Below are positions 30,181 to 41,486 of a DNA stretch of 64,000 nucleotides, in pieces. The stretch lies in the NCBI GenBank assembly GCA_025765615.1, contig JAIVFJ010000228.1:33668-97667 (forward strand), written 5' to 3'. Position numbers and translations under genes: made by a program. The number at the start of each line of letters is the position of its first letter. Position 1 is the first letter of the stretch. The notes beneath the pieces are model-generated. The model did not search any database, was not told where the DNA came from, and saw nothing but the letters and a program-made list of their open reading frames with translations. Source of the DNA: Zopfochytrium polystomum. Lineage: Eukaryota > Chytridiomycota > Chytridiomycetes > Chytridiales > Chytridiaceae.

Positions 30181-30318
30181 CCCTTTATTACGTACTGGTG
30201 AAAAGCAGCACTATCGCCACCCATAGTAAGAAACACTCCAACCCTTCACTCTGTCAGCCAAATCACAAGTGATTGCGCCGTAAAGATGCCACCAATGGCG
30301 CGGTGTCAAAGGTCGACA
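30179..30318 (-). pseudogene. Relic of the F-box gene 3' end
   Basis: About 140 bp match 31379-31518, the 3' end and 3' flank of the intact F-box gene. On the minus strand it still encodes STFDTAPLVASLRRNHL then a stop (30263-30265). The poly(A)-type AATAAAG is kept in the flank. It is separated from the rest of the relic by a SINE-like insertion. Confidence 0.7.
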
Positions 30319-30470
30319 GAAAAGAAAAAAAGAAAAAAAAATCGACCCGTTGCATTTTTTTTTTTTGTTTTTTTTTTTTCTCCTAAATTCTCTTTTCTCC
30401 ATATCTCGTTCAATGAAAGCATTTTGTCTCCGCAGTGCAGCCGTGTCTCTATGAACAGCGACGCACCAGG

Positions 30471-30555
30471 CACCACCGTACCGTGAACGAAGTGCAAACA
30501 CTTCGCTGCACTGCGTTTGGTCCATGGGTTTTGGGTTGAGGGGGTTTTCACCGCC
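30471..30555 (-). repeat. SINE-like repeat, third copy
   Basis: Matches 30081-30165 over about 85 bp and is bordered by poly-T and A-rich tracts (30316-30380). It lacks a clear B box, so it may be truncated. Confidence 0.4.
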
Positions 30556-30781
30556 CGCCGCATGACGGCCCGGAAAAGAAAATTAGCAAGGTCACAAAAA
30601 GCCTTGAAACTGTGAAGTTGAGAAATTTCAAGGCTGCACTCCTCGCCCGACGCCATATCCCCGGCTTTCGCAGCACAGTTTTTTTTGCGCCCCAGTGTAT
30701 CCTCTTTACCAGATTTCCGCAAACTCAACAAAAAAAAAAGTGTTTCCCCAGCGGCTTTCCCCACGGACACGACCGCTCCCC

Positions 30782-31010
30782 TCAATATTTTGTCAGGTCC
30801 GGGTCAAAACGCCTTACAAATGCTGGGAAGGGCCACGCTGAGGTCACCGTCGGCGACGCCGGATCTGTCCAAGTTGCACCGAAGCATGAGCATGAAGTAG
30901 CAGTTTCAGCAGCGCCGTCCAGCGGCCAGTCGCTACAAAATCGAGATTGGGGCCGAAAGTCGGGCCGATATTGGCGCGGCACGAAAGCGATCATTCGACG
31001 TTGACGTCCT
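30782..31010 (-). pseudogene. Relic of the F-box gene last exon
   Basis: On the minus strand, pieces align with the last exon of the intact paralogue: SLSCRANIGPTFGPNLDF against SVSCRAYLGPNLGLRLDF, then in another frame MLRCNLDRSGVADGDL against MFLCNSDRSGIALHDL. Frameshifts and stops break it. It is the third family member in 8 kb. Confidence 0.65.
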
Positions 31011-31465
31011 GATAACACTGGTTGAAATCGATGATGTCCTGTGATGGTCTCAGCTCAAGACAAGAAGGACAGTGATGGACTACTCGAGTTAGCGCAGTTA
31101 GCGGCGTGCGTAACTGAGGGAAGGAAAAATCAAAGCGATCAGAAAACACCGCACCATGGTGCCCTGGCACTGGCGCCACCCGTTCCCCTCCATATTTCGG
31201 GAGTATCGGGGAGGAGTGGAAGTAGGATCCGTGAACACGCTCAGCACAAACCTTCCCCCTGCGTTAGACAGCCATTCCTGACACGCGTTCCGTGCGCAGC
31301 ATTCGGTCGGTCGGTTTTGGCGATGATGCAGCAAAGTACCTGTTGGAACAATTGCGGCACTCACCTTCATTTTTATTCCAGCCCTCTTTATTACGCACTG
31401 GTGAAAAACCGCACGATCGCCTCCCATAGCAAGAAACACAACAACCCTTCACTCTGTCAGCCAAA

Positions 31466-32749
31466 TCATAAGTGATTGCGCCGTAAAGATGAAACCAACG
31501 GCGCGGTGTCAAAGGTTGACATACTGCAGTCCACGAGGTCATGAAGGGCGATCCCCGACCTGTCCGAGTTGCACAGAAACATGAGAGTGAAGAAACGGTT
31601 CCACGCGCTTTTTGTCCAGCAACGCAACGCACAAAAATCAAGTCGCAGCCCAAGATTCGGACCGAGGTAGGCGCGGCAGGATACCGAGATTTCCCCGCTG
31701 CAATCGTGGACCGTCTCCTCATAAGTAAGCACCGCGACGCCAGGAGACAGGTCTCTATTATAAACCAGTAAGAGTGAAATGTGCTGCGAAGAAAGAGGAA
31801 TGAGCGGAGAGCTACAGCAATTCGCGCAAACCGAATCCTCACCGAGTCTGTGGGATCCCAGCAGTCATCGTTCACCTGAAAATGGAGGGGAAAGGTCCCG
31901 GGGCACGGACGCCATGCGTTTGCTTCTAGTCTGTCCAGCTCGTCCAATCGTTCTCTCGCGATCAATTCGTCCTTCTCCAAAGCTGCCGCGAGCCGCCGCC
32001 CCGTCAGGTCGCAGCCGTAAAACACGCGCAACGCAAACGCCTTCCACCCCGCGCGGCCAGCATCGGACAGCCACCCAAGGTACACCAACGCCTTATCACT
32101 AGACTCCTTGGCACGGCACTCGGCTTCTGATGGTGCCCCGGCAAAGAAACTGCGAATGTCCGTGTTTGCAAAGTCCTGTGCGGGGAGGAAAGTGAGTTAG
32201 GAGCTCATCCCAAGTCCGATTGCGGTGCTCACCTCACACAGCGTCCGCACCCTGCTATTCTCTGGCAGCTCCCCGCCAGTCCACGTATAGGCTGCAGCGG
32301 CTGCCGCAACAGCGTGTTCTTGTTCCACGACCAGAACGTCTTCATCCTCGTCGACTCTCGTCCAACGTGTAACTGACTCTGTACCTCCGGAGCCTGGAGA
32401 AGCGGGAGAGGCAGGCCACGGCCGCGGCCGACCTCTTGCTGGAGGCTCGTCATCATCTGCAATGTCCAGAGGCCAGACATCGCCTGCGGGCAGCCGTGCG
32501 GCGAAAGTGTTGCCGCGGTAGTACGTTGAAAAGAGCGATCTTCGCCAGACAGACTGTCCTGCGCTTTCCGCAACCTGGTACGGGGCGTAGGGGGGCAGGC
32601 ATTAGCGCTACGAAAGGGGGAGGGGGGGAGATCCATACACGCCGCCATGCAGCCGATGCCTTGGTGGCGGCCCAGAGATCTGGAATGGGGAGGCGCGCGA
32701 GAAGCTCAGAGACGATGCAGTCGGGGAAAGACGAAACGTTCGTCGGCAT
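31466..32749 (-). CDS. F-box protein paralogue B (intact)
   Basis: Exons 32749-32639, 32574-32233, 32175-31843 and 31783-31466 give 367 aa; all introns are phase 0, 57-64 nt, GT-AG. Residues 1-37 hold an F-box-like motif (FPDCIVSELLARLPIPDLWAA). The next exon has VWRRSLFSTYYRGNTFAARL, then a conserved DFANxDIRSFFA...ALVYLGWLSDAGRAGWKAFALRV block. The C-terminal exon has ISLLLVYNRDLSPGVAVL and SCRAYLGPNL. The F-box would link an unknown substrate to Skp1-cullin ubiquitin ligase; the C-terminal domain is not recognised. A longer in-frame start at 32884 is possible; 32749 aligns better with paralogue A. Confidence 0.78.
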
Positions 32750-32884
32750 GTTTTGCTTGCTTGCTTGTTTCTTCCGATCCCGACGAACTTCATCTCTGCG
32801 CCACCGCGACCGTGACCGCCCAGTGCCCAGCGTCGGACAACCAATCTGTGCCGTGATCTCGAAAGCCGCAACGATCGCAGACAT

Positions 32885-33735
32885 GCTCGACTCCTCCTGC
32901 CTCGACTCTCCATGCTAGGGCAGATCTTGCTGACCGACAACCCGATAGAAAACACCACGGCACCCCTGACCCACAGTTCTCCATAATCCAAGTTAACTGC
33001 CCGACGGCGCGATTCCCCGTTGGAGAGTCAAACTCGGAACATGAAAAACAGCGGGAGGGGATGGGGGGGAAGGAATTTGACACGAGCAAAGGAGAATGGG
33101 CGAGCCGGTTCGTGCCAAGCCAGGGTTCTCCAATTTCCAAGTTACTCGTCCGCCTTGCAACGAGCTGTTTGCGCAAAAACGAGGAGAATACTTGGAGATC
33201 GGAAAACGCTGGCGGGGAGGACGGTGAAGGAGCCGGGACGGGGATCTTTTGAGAGGACGACGGAGAGAAGCGTCCCAAGGGGTCAGGCCAAGCATTTCGG
33301 AGGAACGCAATCCCAATTCTCCTAAAGTCCAAGTTAATCGTCGCACGGTTGTGATCCGAGCGAGGGTCGACCTGGAATCAAGAAGAAGCAGGAAGTCCCT
33401 ATTTAGGTTGCTCCATGGTTTGCATGGGGTGCGGGGGATGAGTTGGGCGAAGTCTCGCTCTCTACTTATTTAAACGTGCGTCCACCAGGCAAATTTTTCG
33501 GGCTCCGACAGCAACCAAAGCCAAGCAAGCCCTTTCGGTGCATCGTTCCATCCGCGATCAAAACTGCCCGGTCCACAACAATATGCGGTCCAAGCAACAA
33601 GTCACACGCGCTTGGTCCTCCTCCGTTGCATCCCGCTTGCGCAGGCACCTACACAGAGTCCTCACTCGGCCCACCGACTCGGCGCTTGCCTTCCTCCCCT
33701 GCCGCGCCACCCAGCCCAACCCCTTTCCCCGCCGC
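32885..33735. other. Intergenic region with a thrice-repeated motif
   Basis: A motif of the form TTCTCC..AA..TCCAAGTTA-CG occurs near 32978, 33124 and 33314 at roughly 150-190 bp spacing. No coding exon is supported. Confidence 0.45.
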
Positions 33736-36037
33736 TCAGTTTCCCCGGCCCGCCGCCGCCGCCTTCCCCGCACCGGTCGCCGCTTTTTTAAACTTGAAAA
33801 AGTTACACCGAAACTCAGTGAGCTTGGACCGGTTCGCGGCGAGGGTGACGGACACGGCGGGTTTTGCGGCGTCGTCAGCGGCGGCGAGGGCGGCGTCGGG
33901 GTCGGCGTCGACGGGCCGGCCGTCGGAGGGCCCGACGGGGCGGGCGCAAAGGTAGAAGCGGCGGCCGTGGTTGGGGCCGGATTTGTTTACCTGGGGGTAC
34001 AGATGGAGTGAGAACAAGGAAGAGCACCAAAAATACAAAGACTACAGGCAATATCCTTCACCTGGTATTCTTTAGCGGGTTCGTTGTGGTAGCAGTGCGG
34101 AACCGAAGGCGGCGCCATGAGCGATTTCCACGCGGCTTTTGCCGACTCGCGCGAAGCCTCCGCCATTGCGAATTGCTCTTCGACCGCAGCGTCCGAATCC
34201 GATTGCTCTGCGGTGAGGGTCACGGTCCATGCGACCGTTTCTTCGGTAGCTCGCTTTGGTGGGGTCGGGGTTACGGCTGCAGCCGCGGGCGTCTTGGGGG
34301 CAAAGAACGAGGCGAGCGTCTTTTGCTGCGCTCCGGAGGGCGGGTTCGTTTTCAACTTCTTGCCGGCGGCAGAAGGCTTTTGCGGCGTTCCCACGTCCTT
34401 CGACCGCTGCCGCTTGAGTTGCGCAGAAGCCGTCGAAGTAGAGATCTGCTGCGAGCTGGACGACACCGACGACTGGCTTTGCGACAAGCCACCCGCGACG
34501 CTGTCGCCGTCGTCCGAACCGGCCGAAGGCGCCCCCGCGCTGGTAGACGACCCGCTAGTGAGCCACTTCTTCAGCGAGGCCTGGCGGCCGGTAAACTCTT
34601 CCCAGTACTTTGCGCAAAGCCGCGGGGGTTCGCCGCATCCACGCACCACGTCCGCCAGTCTCTGCCCGGTGTCAGGGTTGACGTGGGACAGTTCCACCCA
34701 CGCAGGACAGTGGTCAGAGCCTTCTCTCAACGGGTCGATGTCAGCGGCGGCGAGCCAGGGGGCCAGGCGGGCAGAGACGACGACGAGGTCGATGCGCGTG
34801 CCAAAGTTGGAGGCACGGCCGTTGATGAGGTTGTTCCAGCAGGTGAAGGCGCCGCGGCGAGCGGGGAAGAAGTGGCGGAAGGAGTCAATGAAGAGCGGCT
34901 GGGTCGCGGAGGGGTCGGAGGGGTCGGATTCGCGGGGTCCGAGAAGTAAGTCCATCCATTTTCGTCCCTCGGTGTCGCCGAACGCGTCGATTTTGTTGTC
35001 GCGGACGTGGTTTTCTGGGTCGCAGTGATCGATGGGTCGGTGGCAGATGTTGAAGTCGCCAGCAATTACTACGTTTCGGCCTTGACGAACCAGCTCGCAC
35101 GCACGCACGTATATGGCATGGTGAAACCTCGTGACTAAATGTTTGTGGTTTGTCATCCCATCAGGGTACCCTTACCTCATTTTATACACTTGTCTCTCAT
35201 TAGTCGGTGCATTCGGAAAATAAACCTTTGTCGCAGCGTTAACGGCAGCAGGGGCAGTTTCGCAGACTTACATTAAACAGTACAAATAATTCGTGATCCG
35301 TCACGACAACCCGCCCTTCCACATCAAACAGCTGAATCTCCTTTGCCGAAAACTCTCGCAATACCGCCTCACTCCCTCCAATGTCGCTTCCAGCGACGCC
35401 TTCCTCAGCATGAATCGGGGTGGCGACCCCTGACCGAGTGTAAGTCGCAACGCCCGAGTAGCCCTTCTCTCCGTGCTGTCCAGAACAGGGTTTTTAGCAT
35501 CAAGCTCCGACTGGAGGTGTGCTCTCCCCGCGATCAAACCTTGGTTTTACACGTAGCGAAAAAGGCATCGTATCCAGGCACAACCGCGAGCTCCGAGTCC
35601 AGGCGGGATCTTGGCAGCTTCACCTCCTGGAAGCAGATGATGTCTGAAGCGAACGAATCGAGAAACTCGGACATGGTGGGATATCGATCTGCGTATAGAT
35701 GCTACGTAGGGAGTTTCGAAGGGGCGATTCGGCGGGCGCAGTTAGAGTCGAAAGTAAAGTGGTTCCAGCAGCGAGGACAAAAGGGGGGGTGTACTTTGAG
35801 AGAGCGCAAGCCCTGTGTGCAGGTGGAGAATTAGCAGTCCGAGCGCAGACACGCATGCAAGCGCGGAACCGATCGGCTCACGTTGATATTCCAAGACGTG
35901 ATCCGCGAGCGGCCGCCACTACTTGCTGCGGCGGCGACAGGTGCAATCTCGCTCGGCGGCGGGGCCGCGGCGGCGACGGCGCCTAGTTGAGCGGAGTCGT
36001 TCGTCGGCTCACCGACTCCGGAGTCGTCCATCTGCAT
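33736..36037 (-). CDS. APN2: AP endonuclease 2 (APEX2/Apn2 type)
   Basis: Seven exons (36037-35882, 35812-35779, 35688-35540, 35475-35272, 35225-35176, 35127-34062, 33990-33736) give 637 aa. After a 44-residue Ala/Pro-rich start comes the endonuclease-exonuclease-phosphatase fold: RITSWNIN, DIICFQEVKL (metal-binding Glu), YSGVATYTR, AGDFNICH, FGTRIDLVVVS and the terminal EGSDHCPAWVEL (catalytic His). A long disordered region follows, with a PCNA-binding box QKTLASFF. The C terminus is a GRF zinc finger (CYHNEPAKEY, RRFYLCARP, CNFFKF), the APEX2 hallmark. It cleaves abasic sites and trims 3' blocks in base-excision repair. The 34-nt exon 2 is the least certain. Confidence 0.88.
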
Positions 36038-36078
36038 TCGGGAGTTGAATTTCCGATCGGACCCACGCTTCGCCTGAC
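36038..36078. promoter_or_regulatory. 41-bp bidirectional start region between APN2 and CSTF1
   Basis: The two start codons are divergent and only 41 bp apart. Core promoters and 5' UTRs must therefore overlap the opposing gene's first exon or be extremely short. No TATA box is visible in the gap. Confidence 0.6.
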
Positions 36079-38334
36079 ATGTTCCCGGGAATGACGTCGT
36101 CGTCGTCCTCGGCGCCCGGCGCGTCCCCGCCCAGGCCGCTGCTACCCAAGGAGGAGGTGAAATCGCGCGGCCAAACACACACACGCACGATCGCGCAAGG
36201 CGGAAACCTTCATCGCTGCAGCGATCTGAATACAGACTGCAAACTAACTTTCGAATGCAACCCACACCCAACAAACTACTTTCCCCCAATTACCCACAGC
36301 TGATCCCGCTGATCGTCGCCCAGCTCAAAGAGTACGGGATGCACGGGATCGCGACAGCGATCGCAGAGATGCAGCCGGCGAGCACTAGCGGGGCGGGGGC
36401 GAGCTTTGCGGCGTCCAACAAGCTGGCGGAGCTGTGTCACCTCGGGACGATCGTGCAGGAAGGGGCCGACGACGTGATTGTGCGGGGGCGGGCGGGGAAC
36501 GACGACGATGACGACGAGGACGAAGACGAGGAGGACGATGCGGCGGACGACGGCGGGCCGCGGCGGAAGCGGGCGCGGGGGCTCTCATTGGACGCGGGCG
36601 ACGCCTCGCGTGGGTTTCTTTTCTGTTTCCGTTTGCGGGCTGGGTGATTTCTCACTGTTGGGTTTCCTCCCTACGTACCGCAGCGTCGCGCAAGGCGCCC
36701 GATTTTACAATGTGGTTCACGACACAGCATCGGGGAGCTGTGAAAGGCGCTGGTATTATCTTGCAGAGTTTTTTTTTTTCTCTACTCTCTCCATGCGGGC
36801 TCTGAAGAACTATCGGCTCCACAGCATTCAGCCACGACGGACGATACTTCGCGACAGCGTCCGCAGACGCGTCGATCAAGGTTCTAGACGTGGAGAGGAT
36901 CCGAGCAACGCGATCCGCCTCGGGCGAGTCGGGACCAGCCGTGATTCGCACTCTCTACGACCACACGGGGCCGGTCAACGACGTAGCGTTCCACCCGAAC
37001 GGGACGGTTCTCGCGAGCGGCTCCGATGACGCGCACATTAAACTTTTTGATTTGACGAAAGGAGGGGTGAAGAGAGGGTTCCGGTACTTCCAGGTAGCTC
37101 CTTTTTTTTTGGCCACACAACGTAAAATTGAAAATAGTGGGTATTCCCCCTCCCCACTTTCAGGACAGCCACCCGATTCGTTCTATTTCCTTCCATCCGT
37201 CAGGCGACTTTCTCCTCACCGGGACTGACCACGAATGCGTCCGGATCTATGACATTCAGGTAAGCCTCCTGCTCTAGCTCACACATTTTGCGGCTCACCG
37301 ACCTGTGGCACCAACCCCCCCAAGACGTTCAAGTGCTTCATCCCCACAACCCCAAACAAAGAAGAGCTAAAAGGCCCCCTCAACATGGTAACTCCACAAA
37401 TACCATCACGCTACACTTTATCCGTTAACCACTCCCCCTCCCCCTCCCCCCCCCAAGGTCCGCTTCAGCCCTCGCGGCAACGTCTTCGCGACCGCCGGTT
37501 CCGACGGGACGATCCGTCTGTACGACACGATCAGCAGCCGTTTGGTGAACACCATCCAGGCTGCGCACGGCGGGGCGTCGGTGTCGTCGATCTCGTTTGC
37601 TAAGAACGGGCGGTACCTGCTGTCGGCGGGGCAGGATTCGCTGCCGCGGATATGGGATTTGGGGTCGGGGAGGGTGGTGCAGACGTTTGAAGGCACGGTG
37701 CATAGGGTGAGTGTGTTTGTGTTTGTGTGTGTGAGTGTGCGTGTGTGTGCCTGTGCGGGGGTCCATTACACACACGGGGATTGCCACGAGCCCTGCCACC
37801 CACCCACCCACCCGGCGGGGGTAGGGGGAAGAGAAGAAAGAGTTGGTGTAAGGGACTTATCCTGTTTTGACGACTTTTTTTTTCTTCACTTTACATTTGA
37901 CGAAAAACCAGAGCAACTGCGTGGGCGCCGAGTTTTCGTTCAACGACGACTTTGTGCTGTCCTCCGACGAGGCGACGGGATCGCTTGTATGCTGGGACTC
38001 GCGGACAGGTTTGCAGCTTGGGGAGGCTCGGTTCTCTCTGACTTTTGCTTTATCATATTCTTTCTGCCCTCCCACGCCCCCAAACTCTCCATTCATTCAA
38101 GGCGTCCTTCTTCGAAAATACGCCGCGGGTAAGATCGGCCCCCATCCCCAAGCCCCCAAGTATACGAGACCAGCTTACACGATCGTCGCCCTTTTTTTTT
38201 TCTTTCCCCCCGACCTCCAAAAATACGCAGGGCACGGAGCGGTGATACGAGGAATCGCGACGTCTCCGTTGGACCTTTTTGCGGTTACGTGCAGCGACGA
38301 CAATCGCGCAAAGTTGTGGCATGCGGGTGGCTAA
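36079..38334 (+). CDS. CSTF1: Cleavage stimulation factor subunit CstF50 (WD40)
   Basis: Ten exons (36079-36156, 36300-36609, 36684-36752, 36825-37093, 37164-37259, 37325-37387, 37458-37706, 37912-38008, 38102-38128, 38231-38334) give 453 aa, close to the usual 430. The N-terminal dimerisation part reads LIPLIVAQLKEYGMHGIATAIAE. At least six WD40 repeats follow, with marks such as ASADASIKVLD, ASGSDDAHIKLFD, SISFHPSGDFLLTGTDHECVRIYD, ATAGSDGTIRLYD, SAGQDSLPRIWDL and TCSDDNRAKLW. It scaffolds the CstF complex in mRNA 3'-end cleavage and polyadenylation. One exon is only 27 nt. An acidic DDDDDEDEDEEDD insert near residue 90 is unusual. Confidence 0.9.
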
Positions 38335-38691
38335 TAGAACTGATTGAAAAAGAAATCTGGTCTTCTCACTTTTTTTTTTTTTTTTTTTGAGGGCAAGGTT
38401 GGGGGGGTTTGTACTCTGCTTCATGCAAGAAAAAAAAAAAAAAGGAAAGAAAACTAGCGAGTTCTTGCGTTTATTCATCTAGTTCTTTTTCGGGAAAGAC
38501 AGAGGGGACTGAATTCTTCTTTTGATCTAGAGTTTCTAACTTTGGCAACCGGGAATGGGGGCACAGAAGGGGGGAGGAGAGCTCAACCTGCGAAGAAAGG
38601 AGGAAGAGAAAAGACACTCCAAAGTCTACAAAAAAAAAAGAAGAACCAACCCTTCACATCCACGAAAACCACACCAAACGGTTGTTTTTCT

Positions 38692-40611
38692 TCACGGCCA
38701 CGCGCAGTTCGCGTCGCCGACATCCCCCGCGCACACGAGCCCGGACGGGCAGGCGGTGAGCGCCCACTTGCCGTTCGCGCACTGGCCGACCGAATTCCCA
38801 AAGCACTGGGTCAACCCGGTCTGGGAGCACGACGCGGGGACATCGACGTACGCGGAGGGCGACGCGGACGCGGAGTACGCGTTGGTCGAGGTCGGAGTGG
38901 ACGGCGGGTAGTACACGCCGATCAGCCCGCAGAACGCGAGGGCGGCGCCCGTGTCGTAGTCGCAAGTGGTTCCATCGGGGCAGGGTGACACGTTATGTAC
39001 GCCGTTGACGCATCGGCCGATCCCGGCGCCGTAGCAGAAGAACGCGCCGGAGGTGTCGTAGCAGGCTGTTCCGTTCTGGCTGGCGGGGCGGTATCCCGTT
39101 GTTGTGGGGCCGGCGGCGGGGGCGGAGCTGCTTGGGGACGGGAGGTCGTAGGAGGTTGGGTATTTCGGGGTGTAGGCGGAGGGCTGGGTGGTGGTCGTGG
39201 TTGTAGCGGGGACGTAGGTGGGGGAAGGCTGAACGTATGTGGGCGGGACGTAGGAAGAAGTTGTCTTTGGCGGGGCGACGTAGGAGGAGGTGGTCTTTGG
39301 CGGGGCTACGTAGGTGGAGGTTGTCTTTGGCGGCGGGACGTAGGACGAGGTAGTCTTTGGCGGGGCGACGTAGGAGGAGGTAGTCTTTGGCGGAGCGACG
39401 TAAGACGACGTTGTCTTTGGCGGGGCGACGTAAGACGACGTGGTCTTTGGAGGGGCGACGTACGAGGACGTCTTTGGCGGGGGGACGTACGACGAGGTAG
39501 TCTTTGGCGGGGCCACGGACGAGGACGTCTTCGGCGGGGCGACGTACGACGAGGTAGTCTTTGGCGGGGCCACGTAGGAAGAAGTCTTTGGCGGGGCGAC
39601 GTACGACGACGAGGACTTTGGCGGGGCGACGTAGGTGGACGACGTCTTTGGCGGAACGTAGGCACTCGATGTGGGGGGCTTGTACAGAGACGACGAGGTC
39701 TTGGGGGGCGCGACGTAGGAAGAGGACGAGGGCTTGTAACCGCCGGGGGTGGACTTTGCGGTCGACGACGACGCGTAGGCGTACTTGCGCACCGACGAGG
39801 TCGGTTTGTAGGTCGAGGAGGCCTTGGAGGTTTCCTTTTGGGACGAGGAGGGCTTGTACTCGGAGTGCGACGACGACTTGTACTCGGAGTGGGACGACGA
39901 CGACTTGTACGCGGAAAGGGACGAAGACGACTTGTACGCGGAGTGGGACGACGACGACGACTTGTACGCGGACTGGGACGAAGACGGCTTGTAGTCGGAG
40001 TGCGACGAGGTCTTTGGCAGGTTGGAGGACGACTTTGACGGGGCCCTGTAGGAGGAGGAAGTCTTGTACTCGGAGTGCGAGGAGGTCTGGGGCGGGACGT
40101 AGGAGGACTTTTTCTCAGAGGTTGACTTGTAGCCGACCGACGACTTTGCGGACGAGGAAGAGGCTCGGTTCTGGAATTTGATTGGGGCGGGGCACGCCGT
40201 CGCGAGGATGGAGAGCTGGGGTGTGGGGGGAGAAGGGCGTATTTTAGAACAACAGAACGCGCGCAAAAAACCGCGTACACGGCGCGTAACAGTCACTCAC
40301 GCCCCTCCCCCCCCTCAAACGGAACCAAGGAAAGAACAAACACACAACCCTACCTCGGGCGCTCCGTACGCCTTCAGACAGTCCTGCACGACCTTGGTGT
40401 TGAACGACTCGCAAAAGGCGGGGACGTCGTTGTCGGAGGTCGGGATAATAACGTGGCCGCCCTCTGGGGGCGGGCCGTAGAAGCAGTACTCGAGGGCAGG
40501 CGACCTGTCGATGAGGACCTCGCCAATGTTGACGCCGTTGCTAGTCTGGGCCCTGGCGTCAGAGGCGAGAGAGAGAGCCGCGACGATGGCGGCAAGGGTG
40601 GCGAAGAGCAT
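38692..40611 (-). CDS. Secreted repeat-rich wall protein with two CBM19-like modules
   Basis: Exons 40611-40354 and 40215-38692 give 593 aa. The signal peptide is MLFATLAAIVAALSL...ARA; an upstream in-frame ATG at 40650 is possible. The N-terminal domain has several cysteines (LEYCFYGPP, AFCESF, DCLKAYG, then ATACPAP). A long Ser/Tyr/Lys/Pro region follows, first with HSEYKSSS-type repeats and then about 15 units of a 10-residue PPKTTSSYVA-type repeat. The C terminus carries two Cys-rich modules (CYDTSGAFFCYGAGIGRCVNG ... CPDGTTC; CSQTGLTQCFGNSVGQC ... CPSGLVC) resembling chitin-binding CBM19. It probably sits in the cell wall bound to chitin. Repeat expansion or contraction is likely. Confidence 0.72.
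39235..39720 (-). repeat. 30-bp coding tandem repeat array
   Basis: Units of about 30 bp encode variants of APPKTTSSYV; some are shortened to 24-27 bp by loss of codons. Neighbouring units are nearly identical at DNA level, which suggests recent expansion. Confidence 0.85.
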
Positions 40612-40650
40612 TTGCTGCTGTTGGAACTTGTGTTGAAAGGCGTCGCTCAA

Positions 40651-41486
40651 GTGGTAGTGAGTGTGAGGGTTGGAGTAATTCGAGAGTATGAGGTTGAAGA
40701 GGGGCAGGGAACGCGAACGAGGGGGGGTTTTTAGGAAGGGCTAGGGATCTTTTTCTCTTTTCTTGTACGCGCGGACAAGTTATTTATGCAGGCAAACCAA
40801 ACGAAAAAAGGTAAAAGTTGCTTTGACAATCACTAGGAGCATTAGCCCGCCTTCAGTCCGCCGGTCTGCCCACCTTTGCCCTTGCGCTCAACGGAAAAAC
40901 GGAAAGAAGGGAGAGAAAACGAGACCGAAAAAAAAAAAAAAGGTTTGAAGGGTAGTGGAGAGAGTGTGAGAACGGAAGGGGAACCGTAGGCGTTGGAACG
41001 GATTCGACGATGATTTCTCCGCCGCACTTGACGGGTCAGGACAGACGGTGGCCAGCGGCGGAAGGCAGGGAACGAACATCAAAAACCGAAACAGCAGCAC
41101 AATGGGGGAAATTCGCCAACTGAATTGCGCAATTCGAGTCGCGCAACAGTGCGCGGCGCCGCTCCAGCCATGTGAATTCCCCGCCCGTCTTTTTTTTTTT
41201 TCTTTCACGCGTCCCACAACGCGCCCGCACGTGCAGCAATGTGTCTGTCTGGGAACGCGTCGCGCCAAGCATCGAATACGCTCGCTAATGGACCGGTTCA
41301 GCTTCTTTTGGTTCAGAGGAGGGCAAGTCAAGAGCAGCCAAACAGATCTGCTGCTGCTGCTGCTGCCCCGCCTCAACCAACAAAAAAAGATCGATCGCGC
41401 GCTGCTGCTAACACTCCTTCCTACACACACACACACACTCCTTCACACAAACACACGCACACACCGAGATCGCCCAAAACACACAG
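40651..41486. other. Divergent intergenic region
   Basis: Shared upstream region of the wall-protein gene (minus) and the TRIP4 homologue (plus). It holds a poly-A run near 40928, a CTG run near 41349 and a CA repeat near 41425. No gene is seen. Confidence 0.5.

Noticed and set aside
38995..40038. A 347-aa Gly/Arg/Leu-rich plus-strand frame
   Set aside because: Antisense shadow of the tandem-repeat array in the wall-protein gene.
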